DNA of 9,686 nucleotides. Source: an uncultured Bacteroidales bacterium. Its GTDB lineage: Bacteria; Bacteroidota; Bacteroidia; Bacteroidales; Paludibacteraceae. The notes below the pieces were generated by a model. The model saw only the letters and a list, made by a program, of their open reading frames with translations, was not told the DNA's origin and did not search any database. Numbering within the stretch: the first letter of the stretch is position 1; each line of letters opens with the position of its first letter. The stretch spans positions 1 through 9,686 of the forward strand of contig CAIQOG010000520.1 in assembly GCA_903873355.1 (NCBI GenBank), read 5' to 3'. Both the position numbers and the translations under genes were made by a program. Below, one piece after another: positions 1 through 5,520 of this stretch.

Positions 1-190
1 CATCGGTCTGATTTAGTTCCTGTTCTGCTAAATCTTTGGCAAATAATGGTGTTAAATCATCAATTGTCAACGGTTGTTTTGTTCCGGGGTGTAACATTGG
101 TAGTGGTTTATTCACTAAATCTGCCACGATGTTATACCATTTTGTTGGCAATTCACTCTCAGGGAGGAGGAATTTCTTTGTTTTTTCCAT
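1..190 (-). CDS. trpB: TrpB2-type tryptophan synthase beta chain, N-terminal fragment (runs off the left edge)
   Basis: Sixty-three codons are visible, reading leftward from the ATG at 190-188; the rest lies outside the window. The start MEKTKKFLLPESELPTKWYN is followed by a short proline-rich stretch, an LHPGT motif (residues 34-38), an L-P-x-F-A-K-D-L segment and then EQE. This order matches the N-terminus of TrpB2, the longer standalone PLP-dependent beta subunit, rather than classical TrpB. The family condenses indole with L-serine to L-tryptophan in the cytoplasm; TrpB2 is often encoded away from trpA and may salvage indole. The PLP lysine and catalytic core are not visible. The gene is divergent from yicC across a 288-bp spacer with a promoter-like box on this strand. 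The family call is from remembered N-terminal features, so 'TrpB-like PLP enzyme' is the safe name. Confidence 0.82.
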   Translation of the reverse strand, partial: MEKTKKFLLPESELPTKWYNIVADLVNKPLPMLHPGTKQPLTIDDLTPLFAKDLAEQELNQTD

Positions 191-301
191 AATAAATTTA
201 AAATTAAGTTGATAATGAATATGTTATATAATTAATATGCTTGTATTACAGTAACTTATGAGTCAGTTGATTTTATAAAGTAACTTTTTAAATTCGGCTT
301 T

Positions 302-309
302 CAAAGGTA
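302..309 (-). promoter_or_regulatory. Putative -7 box for trpB (Bacteroidota type)
   Basis: Read on the minus strand this is TACCTTTG, an exact match to the Bacteroidota -7 consensus TAnnTTTG. Transcription would start near 295, leaving a leader of about 105 nt before the ATG at 190. No clean TTTG -33 box is visible at the usual 19-21 bp spacing, so the call rests on the -7 element and its position. Confidence 0.5.
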
Positions 310-431
310 TAAACTATTTTCAAAAATTAAAATAAAACAGTGCTTTTTTTCTCGTTTTTGTTACATTTTTTCTTCTTTTCAGTAAGATTTATTACTTTTT
401 AGTCGCTTTCGGTTCTTTAAAATAAATATTG

Positions 432-439
432 TACTTTTG
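432..439 (+). promoter_or_regulatory. Putative -7 box for the yicC-gmk-nadD cluster
   Basis: TACTTTTG matches the Bacteroidota -7 consensus TAnnTTTG exactly and lies 39 bp before the yicC ATG, which predicts a leader of roughly 30 nt. TTTCG at 407-411, about 20 bp upstream, is the best -33 candidate but is imperfect. No similar box was seen in the yicC-gmk or gmk-nadD spacers, which supports one transcript for all three genes. Confidence 0.6.
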
Positions 440-478
440 CATAGTATTTCTTACACATACAAAAAAACTAAATAGTTT

Positions 479-1354
479 ATGATTCAATCGATGACAGGCT
501 TTGGTAAAGCTACCTGCGAATTTGGAAACAAGAAAATCGTGGTTGAAATTAAGTCCCTGAACAGCAAACAACTGGACGTTTCGACACGTATTTCGGGACT
601 TTATCGTGAGAAAGACATTGAAATCCGCAACGAACTGGCTCAAAAACTTGAGCGGGGTAAAATTGACTTTGCTTTGTATATCGATAATTCGGGTAAAGAA
701 TCAGTAACGCAGATTAATCAGTCTGTTTTGCAGGCTTATTACGAGCAAATCAAGACTTTATCTGCCAATTTGGACATTGAAGTACCTTCCAACTGGTTTG
801 AAGTATTGTTACGACTACCGGACGCCATGAAGACAGAAACCGCAGAACTTGATGAAAATGAATGGGTTGAGATTAAAAAAGTGATTGCTGATGCGATTGA
901 ACAGTTGACTGAGTTCCGCATTCAGGAAGGAAGATCACTGGAAGGCGTTTTCAATACTAAAATTGGACATATTGGTCAGTTGCTTGAAGAAACAGCACCT
1001 TTCGAAATGGAACGGGTAGAGAAGATTAAAGCCCGACTGGAAGAAAATCTACAGGCTTTATCTGATAAAATAGACTATGACAAAAATCGATTGGAACAGG
1101 AACTTATCTTTTATATCGAAAAACTCGATGTGAACGAAGAAAAAGTACGTCTGCGCAACCATCTCGACTATTTTATAGAAACTATGCAGCATGAAAAATC
1201 ACCCGGCAAGAAACTCGGTTTTATTGCACAAGAGATTGGACGTGAGATAAATACACTCGGCTCAAAGTCAAATCAGAGCGAAATGCAGAAGATTGTTGTG
1301 CTAATGAAGGACGATCTGGAACAAATCAAAGAGCAGGTTTTAAATGTTTTATAA
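479..1354 (+). CDS. yicC: YicC/YloC-family endoribonuclease
   Basis: This 291-aa cytoplasmic protein is close to the usual family length (about 290). The N-terminal YicC domain begins with the family signature MIQSMTGFGKA, followed by E-I-K-S-L-N-S-K (residues 23-30) and an I-R-N-E-L-x-x-x-L-x-R-G-K segment near 49-61. The C-terminal DUF1732-type domain (about 205-291) has RLEQELIFYIEKLDV, a K-x-x-G-K-K-L-G-F-I-x-Q-E-I-x-R-E-x-N-T-L-x-S-K-S block and an EQIKEQVLNVL end. E. coli YicC has been reported as an endoribonuclease acting in small-RNA decay; the substrate in this organism is unknown. The start at 479 is chosen because the signature begins there; there is no Shine-Dalgarno sequence, as is usual in Bacteroidota. 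The gene sits directly before gmk, a neighbourhood also seen for yloC in Bacillus. All expected blocks are present. Confidence 0.93.
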   Translation: MIQSMTGFGKATCEFGNKKIVVEIKSLNSKQLDVSTRISGLYREKDIEIRNELAQKLERGKIDFALYIDNSGKESVTQINQSVLQAYYEQIKTLSANLDIEVPSNWFEVLLRLPDAMKTETAELDENEWVEIKKVIADAIEQLTEFRIQEGRSLEGVFNTKIGHIGQLLEETAPFEMERVEKIKARLEENLQALSDKIDYDKNRLEQELIFYIEKLDVNEEKVRLRNHLDYFIETMQHEKSPGKKLGFIAQEIGREINTLGSKSNQSEMQKIVVLMKDDLEQIKEQVLNVL

Positions 1355-1355
1355 G

Positions 1356-1430
1356 TATGCAGTCGGCAGTAATTAGTTTGCAGTAATTTCATAACATCTA
1401 TTTTTTTAACCATATACTGCCAACTGCCTA
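1356..1430. repeat. Imperfect inverted repeat in the yicC-gmk spacer
   Basis: The arm TATGCAGTCGGCAGTA (1356-1371) is matched on the opposite strand by TACTGCCAACTGCCTA (1415-1430); 14 of 16 positions pair. Each arm is itself a degenerate repeat of a GGCAGT/GCAGT unit. The arms sit right after the yicC stop and about 20 bp before the gmk start. No T-tract follows the second arm, so it is not a good rho-independent terminator and could leave the two genes on one transcript. Confidence 0.65.
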
Positions 1431-1449
1431 CTACTAACTATTTGAAAAA

Positions 1450-2016
1450 ATGGCGGGTAAATTAATTATATTCTCAGCACCATCCGGAGCGGGTAAAAGC
1501 ACCCTGGTAAAGCACATTCTGGAGCTTGGTTTCAAGCTTGAATTCTCAATTTCGGCTACAAGCAGGGCACCCAGAGGTGCAGAAAAGCATGGAGTGGAGT
1601 ATTATTTCCTCTCACCCGAAGAATTTAGGCAACGTATTGATAATAAAGAGTTTATTGAATACGAAGAAGTATACCCAAATTGCTTCTATGGTACGCTTCG
1701 TACTGAAATAGAGCGCATTACTGCAAACGGAAACAATATCATTTTCGATGTGGATGTAGTGGGAGGGTTGAATATCAAAAAGCAGTTTCCCGACCGTTCT
1801 TTAGCGCTGTTTATTGCACCACCAAGTGTGAAAGAACTTCAAAACCGACTCATTCAACGCGCTACTGATTCACCCGAAATGATTGAAAAACGGGTTGCAA
1901 AAGCTTCCTACGAAATGACCTTTGCTCCACAGTTTGATAAAACCATCGTGAACGATAATCTTCATGAGGCAAAGGCTCAAACTGAGCGATTGATTCGGGA
2001 ATTCTTACTTGGTTGA
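1450..2016 (+). CDS. gmk: Guanylate kinase
   Basis: This 188-aa cytoplasmic kinase converts GMP (or dGMP) plus ATP to GDP plus ADP, an essential step in guanine nucleotide supply. The P-loop SAPSGAGKS is at residues 9-17. The GMP-binding region follows: S-x-T/S-R-x-P-R-x-x-E near 36-45, V-E-Y-Y-F around 49-53, and E-Y-E-E-V-Y-x-N-C-F-Y-G-T near 70-82. A F-D-V-D-V-x-G-G segment and a lid-like IEKRVAKA region complete the fold. The length is slightly shorter than E. coli Gmk (about 207 aa) but typical for this phylum. The ATG at 1450 puts the P-loop at the normal distance from the N-terminus. It follows yicC by 95 bp and precedes nadD by 76 bp; no internal promoter box was seen. Nothing is missing. 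Confidence 0.97.
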   Translation: MAGKLIIFSAPSGAGKSTLVKHILELGFKLEFSISATSRAPRGAEKHGVEYYFLSPEEFRQRIDNKEFIEYEEVYPNCFYGTLRTEIERITANGNNIIFDVDVVGGLNIKKQFPDRSLALFIAPPSVKELQNRLIQRATDSPEMIEKRVAKASYEMTFAPQFDKTIVNDNLHEAKAQTERLIREFLLG

Positions 2017-2084
2017 TTTGTTTATCAGTTCATTTGATTATTAGTTTTTCTTCTTAACCAATCCTCAATTAGCCAGTCAACCAA
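2009..2084. repeat. Short inverted repeat spanning the gmk-nadD spacer
   Basis: TTGGTTGA at 2009-2016, which includes the gmk stop codon, is exactly complementary to TCAACCAA at 2077-2084, just before the nadD start at 2093. Around both arms lie looser copies of the same words (TTGATT, CATTTGATT on the left; AACCAAT, CAACCAATAACCAAT on the right). No T-tract follows the second arm. It resembles the repeat words in the fabD leader but is not identical. Function unknown. Confidence 0.5.
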
Positions 2085-2092
2085 TAACCAAT

Positions 2093-2677
2093 ATGAAAAT
2101 AGCCTTATTCTTCGGGTCTTTCAATCCTGTTCACACCGGACATACTCAACTGGCTGAATATCTGATTAATAAAAAGCTGTTTGAAGAGATATGGTTTGTT
2201 GTTTCGCCCTGCAATCCGCTGAAGAATCAGACCGACCTGCTCGACGAATATATCCGCCTGGATATGCTGATGGCTGCCATTGGCGGAAATCCACACTTTA
2301 AAGCCTGCGACATTGAATTTGAACTTCCTGTTCCTTCCTACACCATCGATACACTACATGCACTATCAGATGAATATCCTGAAAATCAGTTTGCTTTAAT
2401 TATTGGCAGTGACAATGCGCTGGTGTTTGATAAATGGAAGAATCCGCAGCAAATCCTGACTGAATATCCGGTTTATGCTTATCCGCGCCGGGGTTTTGAT
2501 TTTGCAGTTGTAGCAGACCTTTATCCTCAGATGCAGCTGCTTGATTCTCCTTATTTCGATATTTCTTCTACCAAAATCCGTGCTGCGCTTGCACAAAAAA
2601 AGGATGTAACTCAGTGGCTGCATCCTTCTGTATTACAATATATTACCGAGAATAATCTTTATAACTCTAACCACTAA
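2093..2677 (+). CDS. nadD: Nicotinate-nucleotide adenylyltransferase
   Basis: This 194-aa cytoplasmic enzyme transfers AMP from ATP to nicotinate mononucleotide, giving deamido-NAD, which NAD synthetase completes. The nucleotidyltransferase signature GSFNPVHTGH (residues 8-17) carries the two catalytic histidines. S-P-x-N-P-x-K-N (38-45) and P-S-Y-T-I-D-T-L (81-88) are typical of NadD, as are the GSD at 105-107 and the C-terminal ISSTKIR (157-163) that contacts the ATP phosphates. The length is usual. PPAT (CoaD) shares the fold but is shorter and lacks this P-S-Y-T-x-x-T-L pattern. It is last in the yicC-gmk-nadD cluster. Its TAA (2675-2677) overlaps the TAG of the opposing metallo-hydrolase gene, so there is no room for a conventional terminator beyond its stop. 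Confidence 0.95.
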   Translation: MKIALFFGSFNPVHTGHTQLAEYLINKKLFEEIWFVVSPCNPLKNQTDLLDEYIRLDMLMAAIGGNPHFKACDIEFELPVPSYTIDTLHALSDEYPENQFALIIGSDNALVFDKWKNPQQILTEYPVYAYPRRGFDFAVVADLYPQMQLLDSPYFDISSTKIRAALAQKKDVTQWLHPSVLQYITENNLYNSNH

Positions 2678-3306
2678 AGATAAGGATTGCTCTTTTTCTC
2701 TTCACCAATAGTTGTGGTAGGTCCATGACCACAATAAACCACAGTAGAGTCGGGTAGAGGCAGTATTTTATTGGTAATCGACCTGATCAGTGTGGCATGA
2801 TTGCCGTTGGGCAGGTCGGTGCGACCGATAGAACCCTGAAACAATACATCACCTGCAAACAATACCCCTTCTTTTTCGGAATAAAACATCATACTTCCCG
2901 GTGAATGTCCTGGTGCATGAAGAGCTGTCAGGGAAGAGTTACCAAAACTAATTTCCTCACCATCAGCAATATGTCGGCTAAGTGGTTGTGCTTCCCCTAC
3001 CGAAAGGCGATAAAATAAAGCCATATTCTGAAATCCACCTATCATAAACTCATCTTCAGCACCGGCTTCGGGCTCAACTTTATATGTTTCGTAAATAAAC
3101 TTGTTTCCGAAATGATGATCGAGATGCAAATGCGTATTGATAACGCGCTTTACTGTCAGGCTGTTAGAGTCAATAAAGTTTTTCAATAACTGCTGTTCCT
3201 CTACGGTATAGCAGCCTGCATCAATAAGAACAGCCTCCTTTGTTTCGTCGTAAACAACAAAGGAATTTACCTGGAAAGGGTTGAAAGTGAATGTTTTAAT
3301 TGTCAT
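2674..3306 (-). CDS. Metallo-beta-lactamase-fold hydrolase, GloC/YcbL-like (glyoxalase II type)
   Basis: This 210-aa protein has the complete metal set of the fold: H59, H61, D63 and H64 in T-H-L-H-L-D-H, H134 in A-P-G-H-S-P-G, D153 in A-G-D-V-L-F and H194 in C-G-H-G-P. The N-terminal F-x-V-N-S-F-V-V-Y-D segment, the G-S-I-G-R-T-D-L-P motif (158-166) and the ending G-E-E-K-x-x-N-P-Y-L match E. coli YcbL (GloC), a small type II glyoxalase that hydrolyses S-lactoyl-glutathione. Many Bacteroidota lack glutathione, so another thioester is possible and I give no symbol. There is no signal peptide, so it should be cytoplasmic. It follows rsmG by 78 bp on the same strand and is probably co-transcribed. 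Persulfide dioxygenases share the motif pattern but are less similar in length and C-terminus. Confidence 0.88.
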   Translation of the reverse strand: MTIKTFTFNPFQVNSFVVYDETKEAVLIDAGCYTVEEQQLLKNFIDSNSLTVKRVINTHLHLDHHFGNKFIYETYKVEPEAGAEDEFMIGGFQNMALFYRLSVGEAQPLSRHIADGEEISFGNSSLTALHAPGHSPGSMMFYSEKEGVLFAGDVLFQGSIGRTDLPNGNHATLIRSITNKILPLPDSTVVYCGHGPTTTIGEEKKSNPYL

Positions 3307-3314
3307 ATAGTGAG

Positions 3315-3381
3315 TTTATAAAGTTTAAAAGTAAAAAGTTCATAAAGTTGATATCATTAATCACTAATCATTAACCACTAA
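3315..3381. repeat. Degenerate tandem direct repeats between rsmG and the hydrolase gene
   Basis: Two pairs of near-identical words fill this spacer. TTTATAAAGTT (3315-3325) recurs as TTCATAAAGTT (3339-3349), and ATTAATCACTAA (3356-3367) recurs as ATTAACCACTAA (3370-3381), each with one mismatch. The second pair abuts the rsmG stop. No gene, promoter box or terminator was recognised here. Confidence 0.6.
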
Positions 3382-3384
3382 CAA

Positions 3385-4005
3385 TTACAGAGGAACATAC
3401 ACCGCCTTTTTGGTTTTGAAAAATTCCTCGTTGAAGAAACTACTAACATCAAAAAGCTCTGCAATGTTCTTGTAGGGTTGTATTTCGTGCTGTAATTCGC
3501 CACCTTTCAGGCATATAAGTCCATTGGGGAGTGCGTTTCGGTTTTCTTTTGCTATGTTCTTCTTAACCAGTTTCACCAGATCATCGAGTGGCATAACTGC
3601 ACGACTTACAACGAAGTCATATTTGCCCTTTTCATCCTGCACTCTCAGATGTTTCAACGTAATGTTTTTTAAGCCAATAGCTGTCGAAACTTCAGTTCCT
3701 ACTTTAATCTTTTTGCCGATGGAATCAATCAAAACAAACTTAGTTTCAGGAAACAAAATCGCCAGTGGAACTCCCGGAAATCCTCCGCCTGTACCCACAT
3801 CTAAAACCGTTGTACCTGGTTGAAAATGAATAATTTCTGCAATAGCCAGTGAGTGCAGCACATGATGTTCGTACAGATTTTCTATATCCTTGCGCGAAAT
3901 CACGTTTATTTTCGCATTCCAGTCCACATAAAGGTCATACAACGCTTTAAACTGCATTATCTGCTTTTCGCTCAGGTTTGGGAAGTATTTCAGTATCTGT
4001 TCCAT
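3385..4005 (-). CDS. rsmG: 16S rRNA (guanine-527-N7)-methyltransferase RsmG
   Basis: This 206-aa protein matches the usual family length (E. coli 207). It methylates N7 of G527 in 16S rRNA, near the streptomycin-binding site, using S-adenosylmethionine. The N-terminal helical part has W-N-x-x-x-N-V-I-S-R-K-D (29-40) and H-V-L-H-S-L (48-53). The SAM motif I is V-L-D-V-G-T-G-G-G-F-P-G-V-P-L (67-81), followed by D-S-I-G-K-K (94-99), the S-R-A-V motif (134-137) and an L-K-G-G-E-L block near the C-terminus, which is diagnostic for RsmG. The ATG at 4005 lies just downstream of a good -7 box on this strand, so the leader is very short. It leads a two-gene unit with the metallo-hydrolase. No residue looks missing. 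Confidence 0.95.
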   Translation of the reverse strand: MEQILKYFPNLSEKQIMQFKALYDLYVDWNAKINVISRKDIENLYEHHVLHSLAIAEIIHFQPGTTVLDVGTGGGFPGVPLAILFPETKFVLIDSIGKKIKVGTEVSTAIGLKNITLKHLRVQDEKGKYDFVVSRAVMPLDDLVKLVKKNIAKENRNALPNGLICLKGGELQHEIQPYKNIAELFDVSSFFNEEFFKTKKAVYVPL

Positions 4006-4021
4006 GACGTGATTTTGAACG

Positions 4022-4029
4022 CAAATTTA
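4022..4029 (-). promoter_or_regulatory. Putative -7 box for rsmG
   Basis: Read on the minus strand this is TAAATTTG, an exact TAnnTTTG match. The start codon is only 16 bp downstream, which predicts a leader of about 10 nt, or near-leaderless translation. A TGTTT word (minus strand, 4046-4050) lies about 16 bp upstream as a possible -33 element. Confidence 0.5.
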
Positions 4030-4138
4030 CTGCTTTTTGTTTAATAAACAGAGAGTTTCAGCAGTTTTGTTTTTAAATATTTATCGGTACATTATAACGC
4101 TGATAATCAAAACTATTTGCATATTTTCAATAGCTTTA

Positions 4139-4170
4139 TTAGGCATTTTAGATTAAAAATATTACCTTTG
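4139..4170 (+). promoter_or_regulatory. Putative fabD promoter
   Basis: TACCTTTG at 4163-4170 is an exact Bacteroidota -7 match. TTAG at 4139-4142 sits 20 bp upstream and is a passable -33 element. Transcription would start near 4176, so the predicted leader before the fabD ATG is about 210 nt. Confidence 0.55.
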
Positions 4171-4197
4171 CGCTCTGTTTTTGATATAGGTTAATCT

Positions 4198-4364
4198 GTT
4201 GATTCGTTAATCAGTTTGATTGTAACCATTATATAAGTTACGGGAAAGTTCTATTAATGCTGTATTTTATTGTAAATGCGTAGAACCTAAAGTCATAAAA
4301 CATAAACTATTTTCTAAAATATTAGCAAAGAAAAATCAACCAATTAATTATTCAACGAATCAAC
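4198..4364. repeat. Inverted repeat arms within the fabD leader
   Basis: GTTGATTCGTT (4198-4208) is exactly complementary to AACGAATCAAC (4354-4364), an 11-nt pair with a 145-nt gap. Looser copies of the same words lie next to each arm (AATCAGTTTGATT on the left; AATCAACCAATTAATT and AACAACGAAT on the right, the last touching the start codon). It could be a mobile-repeat remnant or a long-range RNA pairing; the sequence does not decide between them. Confidence 0.55.
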
Positions 4365-4384
4365 TAATTAACTAAACAACGAAT

Positions 4385-5257
4385 ATGAGAGCTTATGTAT
4401 TTCCCGGTCAGGGAGCACAATTCGTAGGTATGGGTAAAGACCTGTACGATCAATCGCCTCTGGCAAAAGAGTATTTTGAGAAAGCAAACGACATTCTGGG
4501 ATACCGTATCACCGATTTAATGTTCGAAGGTACTCCCGAAGATTTGAAACAAACCAAAGTAACACAACCTGCTGTATTTCTGCATTCTGTGATTTCTGCT
4601 ATCGTGCTGGGCGACGAATTCAAACCGGATATGGTTGCCGGTCACTCGCTGGGCGAATTCTCTGCCTTGGTAGCTGCCGGTGCATTATCATTCGAAGATG
4701 GTCTCAGACTGGTTTATGCTCGTGCTATGGCTATGCAAAAAGCCTGTGAAAAAGAACCTTCTACCATGGCTGCCGTTCTTGGTTTAAGTGACGAAGCTGT
4801 TGAAGAAGTGTGCGATTCTATTAAAGACCTGGTGGTTGTTCCTGCCAATTATAACTGTCCCGGACAGTTGGTTATTTCGGGTTCAATTGAAGGTATCGAC
4901 AAAGCCTGCGAACTATTGAAAGAAAAAGGTGCCAAGCGTGCGCTTAAACTGCCTGTTGGCGGGGCTTTCCACTCTCCATTAATGCAACCTGCAAGCGAAG
5001 AACTTCAGGCAGCAATTAACGCTACCACATTCTCAACACCGGTATGTCCTGTATATCAAAACGTTAATGCATATCCACAGACAAATCCCGTTTCTATCAA
5101 AGAAAACCTCATTGCACAGCTTACAGCTCCTGTTCGCTGGACTCAAACTGTGAAAAACATGGTTACCGACGGTGCTGTGGAGTTTGCTGAACTCGGCCCG
5201 GGTGATGTACTGAAAGGACTGGTAAAGAAAATTTCTCCGGAAACTGTGACAATTTAA
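4385..5257 (+). CDS. fabD: Malonyl-CoA:acyl carrier protein transacylase
   Basis: This 290-aa cytoplasmic enzyme moves malonyl from CoA to acyl carrier protein, feeding type II fatty acid elongation. It has the F-P-G-Q-G-A-Q motif (6-12, oxyanion region), the nucleophile elbow G-H-S-L-G-E (86-91, Ser88), Arg113 in Y-A-R-A-M-A-M-Q for the malonyl carboxylate, and the catalytic His196 in G-G-A-F-H-S-P-L-M. N-Y-N-C-P-G-Q-L-V-I-S-G (155-166) is also typical. The length equals the family norm, with no fused ACP or ketosynthase domain, so it is a standalone FabD rather than a polyketide-synthase module. Other fab genes are not adjacent, so it appears monocistronic with its own promoter and terminator. 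The ATG at 4385 puts the first motif at the N-terminus as expected. Confidence 0.97.
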   Translation: MRAYVFPGQGAQFVGMGKDLYDQSPLAKEYFEKANDILGYRITDLMFEGTPEDLKQTKVTQPAVFLHSVISAIVLGDEFKPDMVAGHSLGEFSALVAAGALSFEDGLRLVYARAMAMQKACEKEPSTMAAVLGLSDEAVEEVCDSIKDLVVVPANYNCPGQLVISGSIEGIDKACELLKEKGAKRALKLPVGGAFHSPLMQPASEELQAAINATTFSTPVCPVYQNVNAYPQTNPVSIKENLIAQLTAPVRWTQTVKNMVTDGAVEFAELGPGDVLKGLVKKISPETVTI

Positions 5258-5258
5258 G

Positions 5259-5278
5259 ACCCCTAACCCCTAAAGGGG
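5259..5278. repeat. CCCCTAAAGGGG intergenic repeat, copy 1
   Basis: Just after the fabD stop, the 20-mer ACCCCTAACCCCTAAAGGGG contains the imperfect palindrome CCCCTAAAGGGG (5267-5278). A second copy, differing at one of 20 positions, is at 7269-7288 in the end of aspS. From memory, elements with this core are frequent at gene ends in many Bacteroidota genomes. The palindrome gives only a 4-bp GC stem, so termination is left to the hairpin just downstream. Confidence 0.8.
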
Positions 5279-5285
5279 AATAAAG

Positions 5286-5319
5286 AAGATGCAGAGATTC
5301 GTTCTTTGCATCTTTTTTT
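5286..5319 (+). terminator. Rho-independent terminator of fabD
   Basis: A 12-bp stem (5286-5297 with 5303-5314, one G-T wobble) closes a 5-nt TTCGT loop, and a run of seven T ends at 5319. It starts 28 bp after the fabD stop, in the right place and orientation to end the fabD transcript. Confidence 0.88.
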
Positions 5320-5328
5320 GTTTTTTAC

Positions 5329-5407
5329 CGCAGAGTTCACAGAGTTTTCGCAGAGTTTTTTTATATGTTCTCTACGTTACTTTGCGATAACTTTTGCGTT
5401 CTCTGCG
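5329..5407. repeat. CGCAGAG-type degenerate inverted repeat between fabD and aspS
   Basis: The left arm (5329-5356) is built from CGCAGAG, ACAGAG and CGCAGAG words; the right arm (about 5376-5407) carries the complementary words CTTTGCG, TTTTGCG and CTCTGCG. The outer 7-mers, CGCAGAG (5329-5335) and CTCTGCG (5401-5407), pair perfectly and the interior pairs imperfectly. It lies between the fabD terminator and the aspS promoter, so it is probably not part of either stable transcript. Confidence 0.7.
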
Positions 5408-5444
5408 TTTAATCACATATTCTTACTAAAAATAGTTTATCTGA

Positions 5445-5475
5445 TTTAGCATTAGACATTTTTTTTGTACTTTTG
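5445..5475 (+). promoter_or_regulatory. Putative aspS promoter
   Basis: TACTTTTG at 5468-5475 is an exact TAnnTTTG match. TTTAG at 5445-5449 lies 18 bp upstream as the -33 element. Transcription would begin near 5482, giving a leader of about 40 nt. No T-box-like stem or attenuator is visible. Confidence 0.65.
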
Positions 5476-5520
5476 CTCTTCATTGAAAATCGGGAATTAA
5501 AGAATTGGAAATTATAAATT

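Larger units (their letters stand above)
191..478. other. Divergent trpB/yicC intergenic region
   Basis: This AT-rich spacer of 288 bp holds no convincing reading frame. It contains two oppositely oriented TAnnTTTG-type -7 boxes: CAAAGGTA at 302-309 (minus-strand reading TACCTTTG) facing trpB, and TACTTTTG at 432-439 facing yicC. I see no hairpin, riboswitch-like fold or tRNA-like element, and no obvious T-box or trp attenuator in front of trpB. Confidence 0.6.
4006..4384. other. Divergent rsmG/fabD intergenic region with a long fabD leader
   Basis: This 379-bp AT-rich spacer carries opposing promoter-like boxes at 4022-4029 (rsmG) and 4163-4170 (fabD). The part after 4176 would be transcribed as the fabD leader. 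It contains an inverted repeat (4198-4208 with 4354-4364) and a weak 6-bp pairing (GTTCTA 4249-4254 with TAGAAC 4281-4286). I see no small gene, known riboswitch or FapR-like operator. Confidence 0.6.

Noticed and set aside
1356..1430. yicC-gmk inverted repeat as a transcription terminator
   Set aside because: The loop is about 43 nt and no T-run follows the second arm, and no promoter box is seen for gmk, so co-transcription is more likely.
3524..3823. Plus-strand frame of 99 codons inside rsmG
   Set aside because: It runs antisense to the SAM-binding and catalytic region of rsmG; composition and residues look like a complementary shadow.
309..4314. ATAAACTATTTTC occurs at both 309-321 and 4302-4314
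   Set aside because: A 13-nt AT-rich match between two AT-rich spacers is weak; the flanks do not extend it, so I treat it as chance.
4385..5257. fabD as part of a polyketide or secondary-metabolite cluster
   Set aside because: It is a standalone, normal-length FabD with no ketosynthase, ACP or ketoreductase neighbour in the window; housekeeping is the simpler reading.
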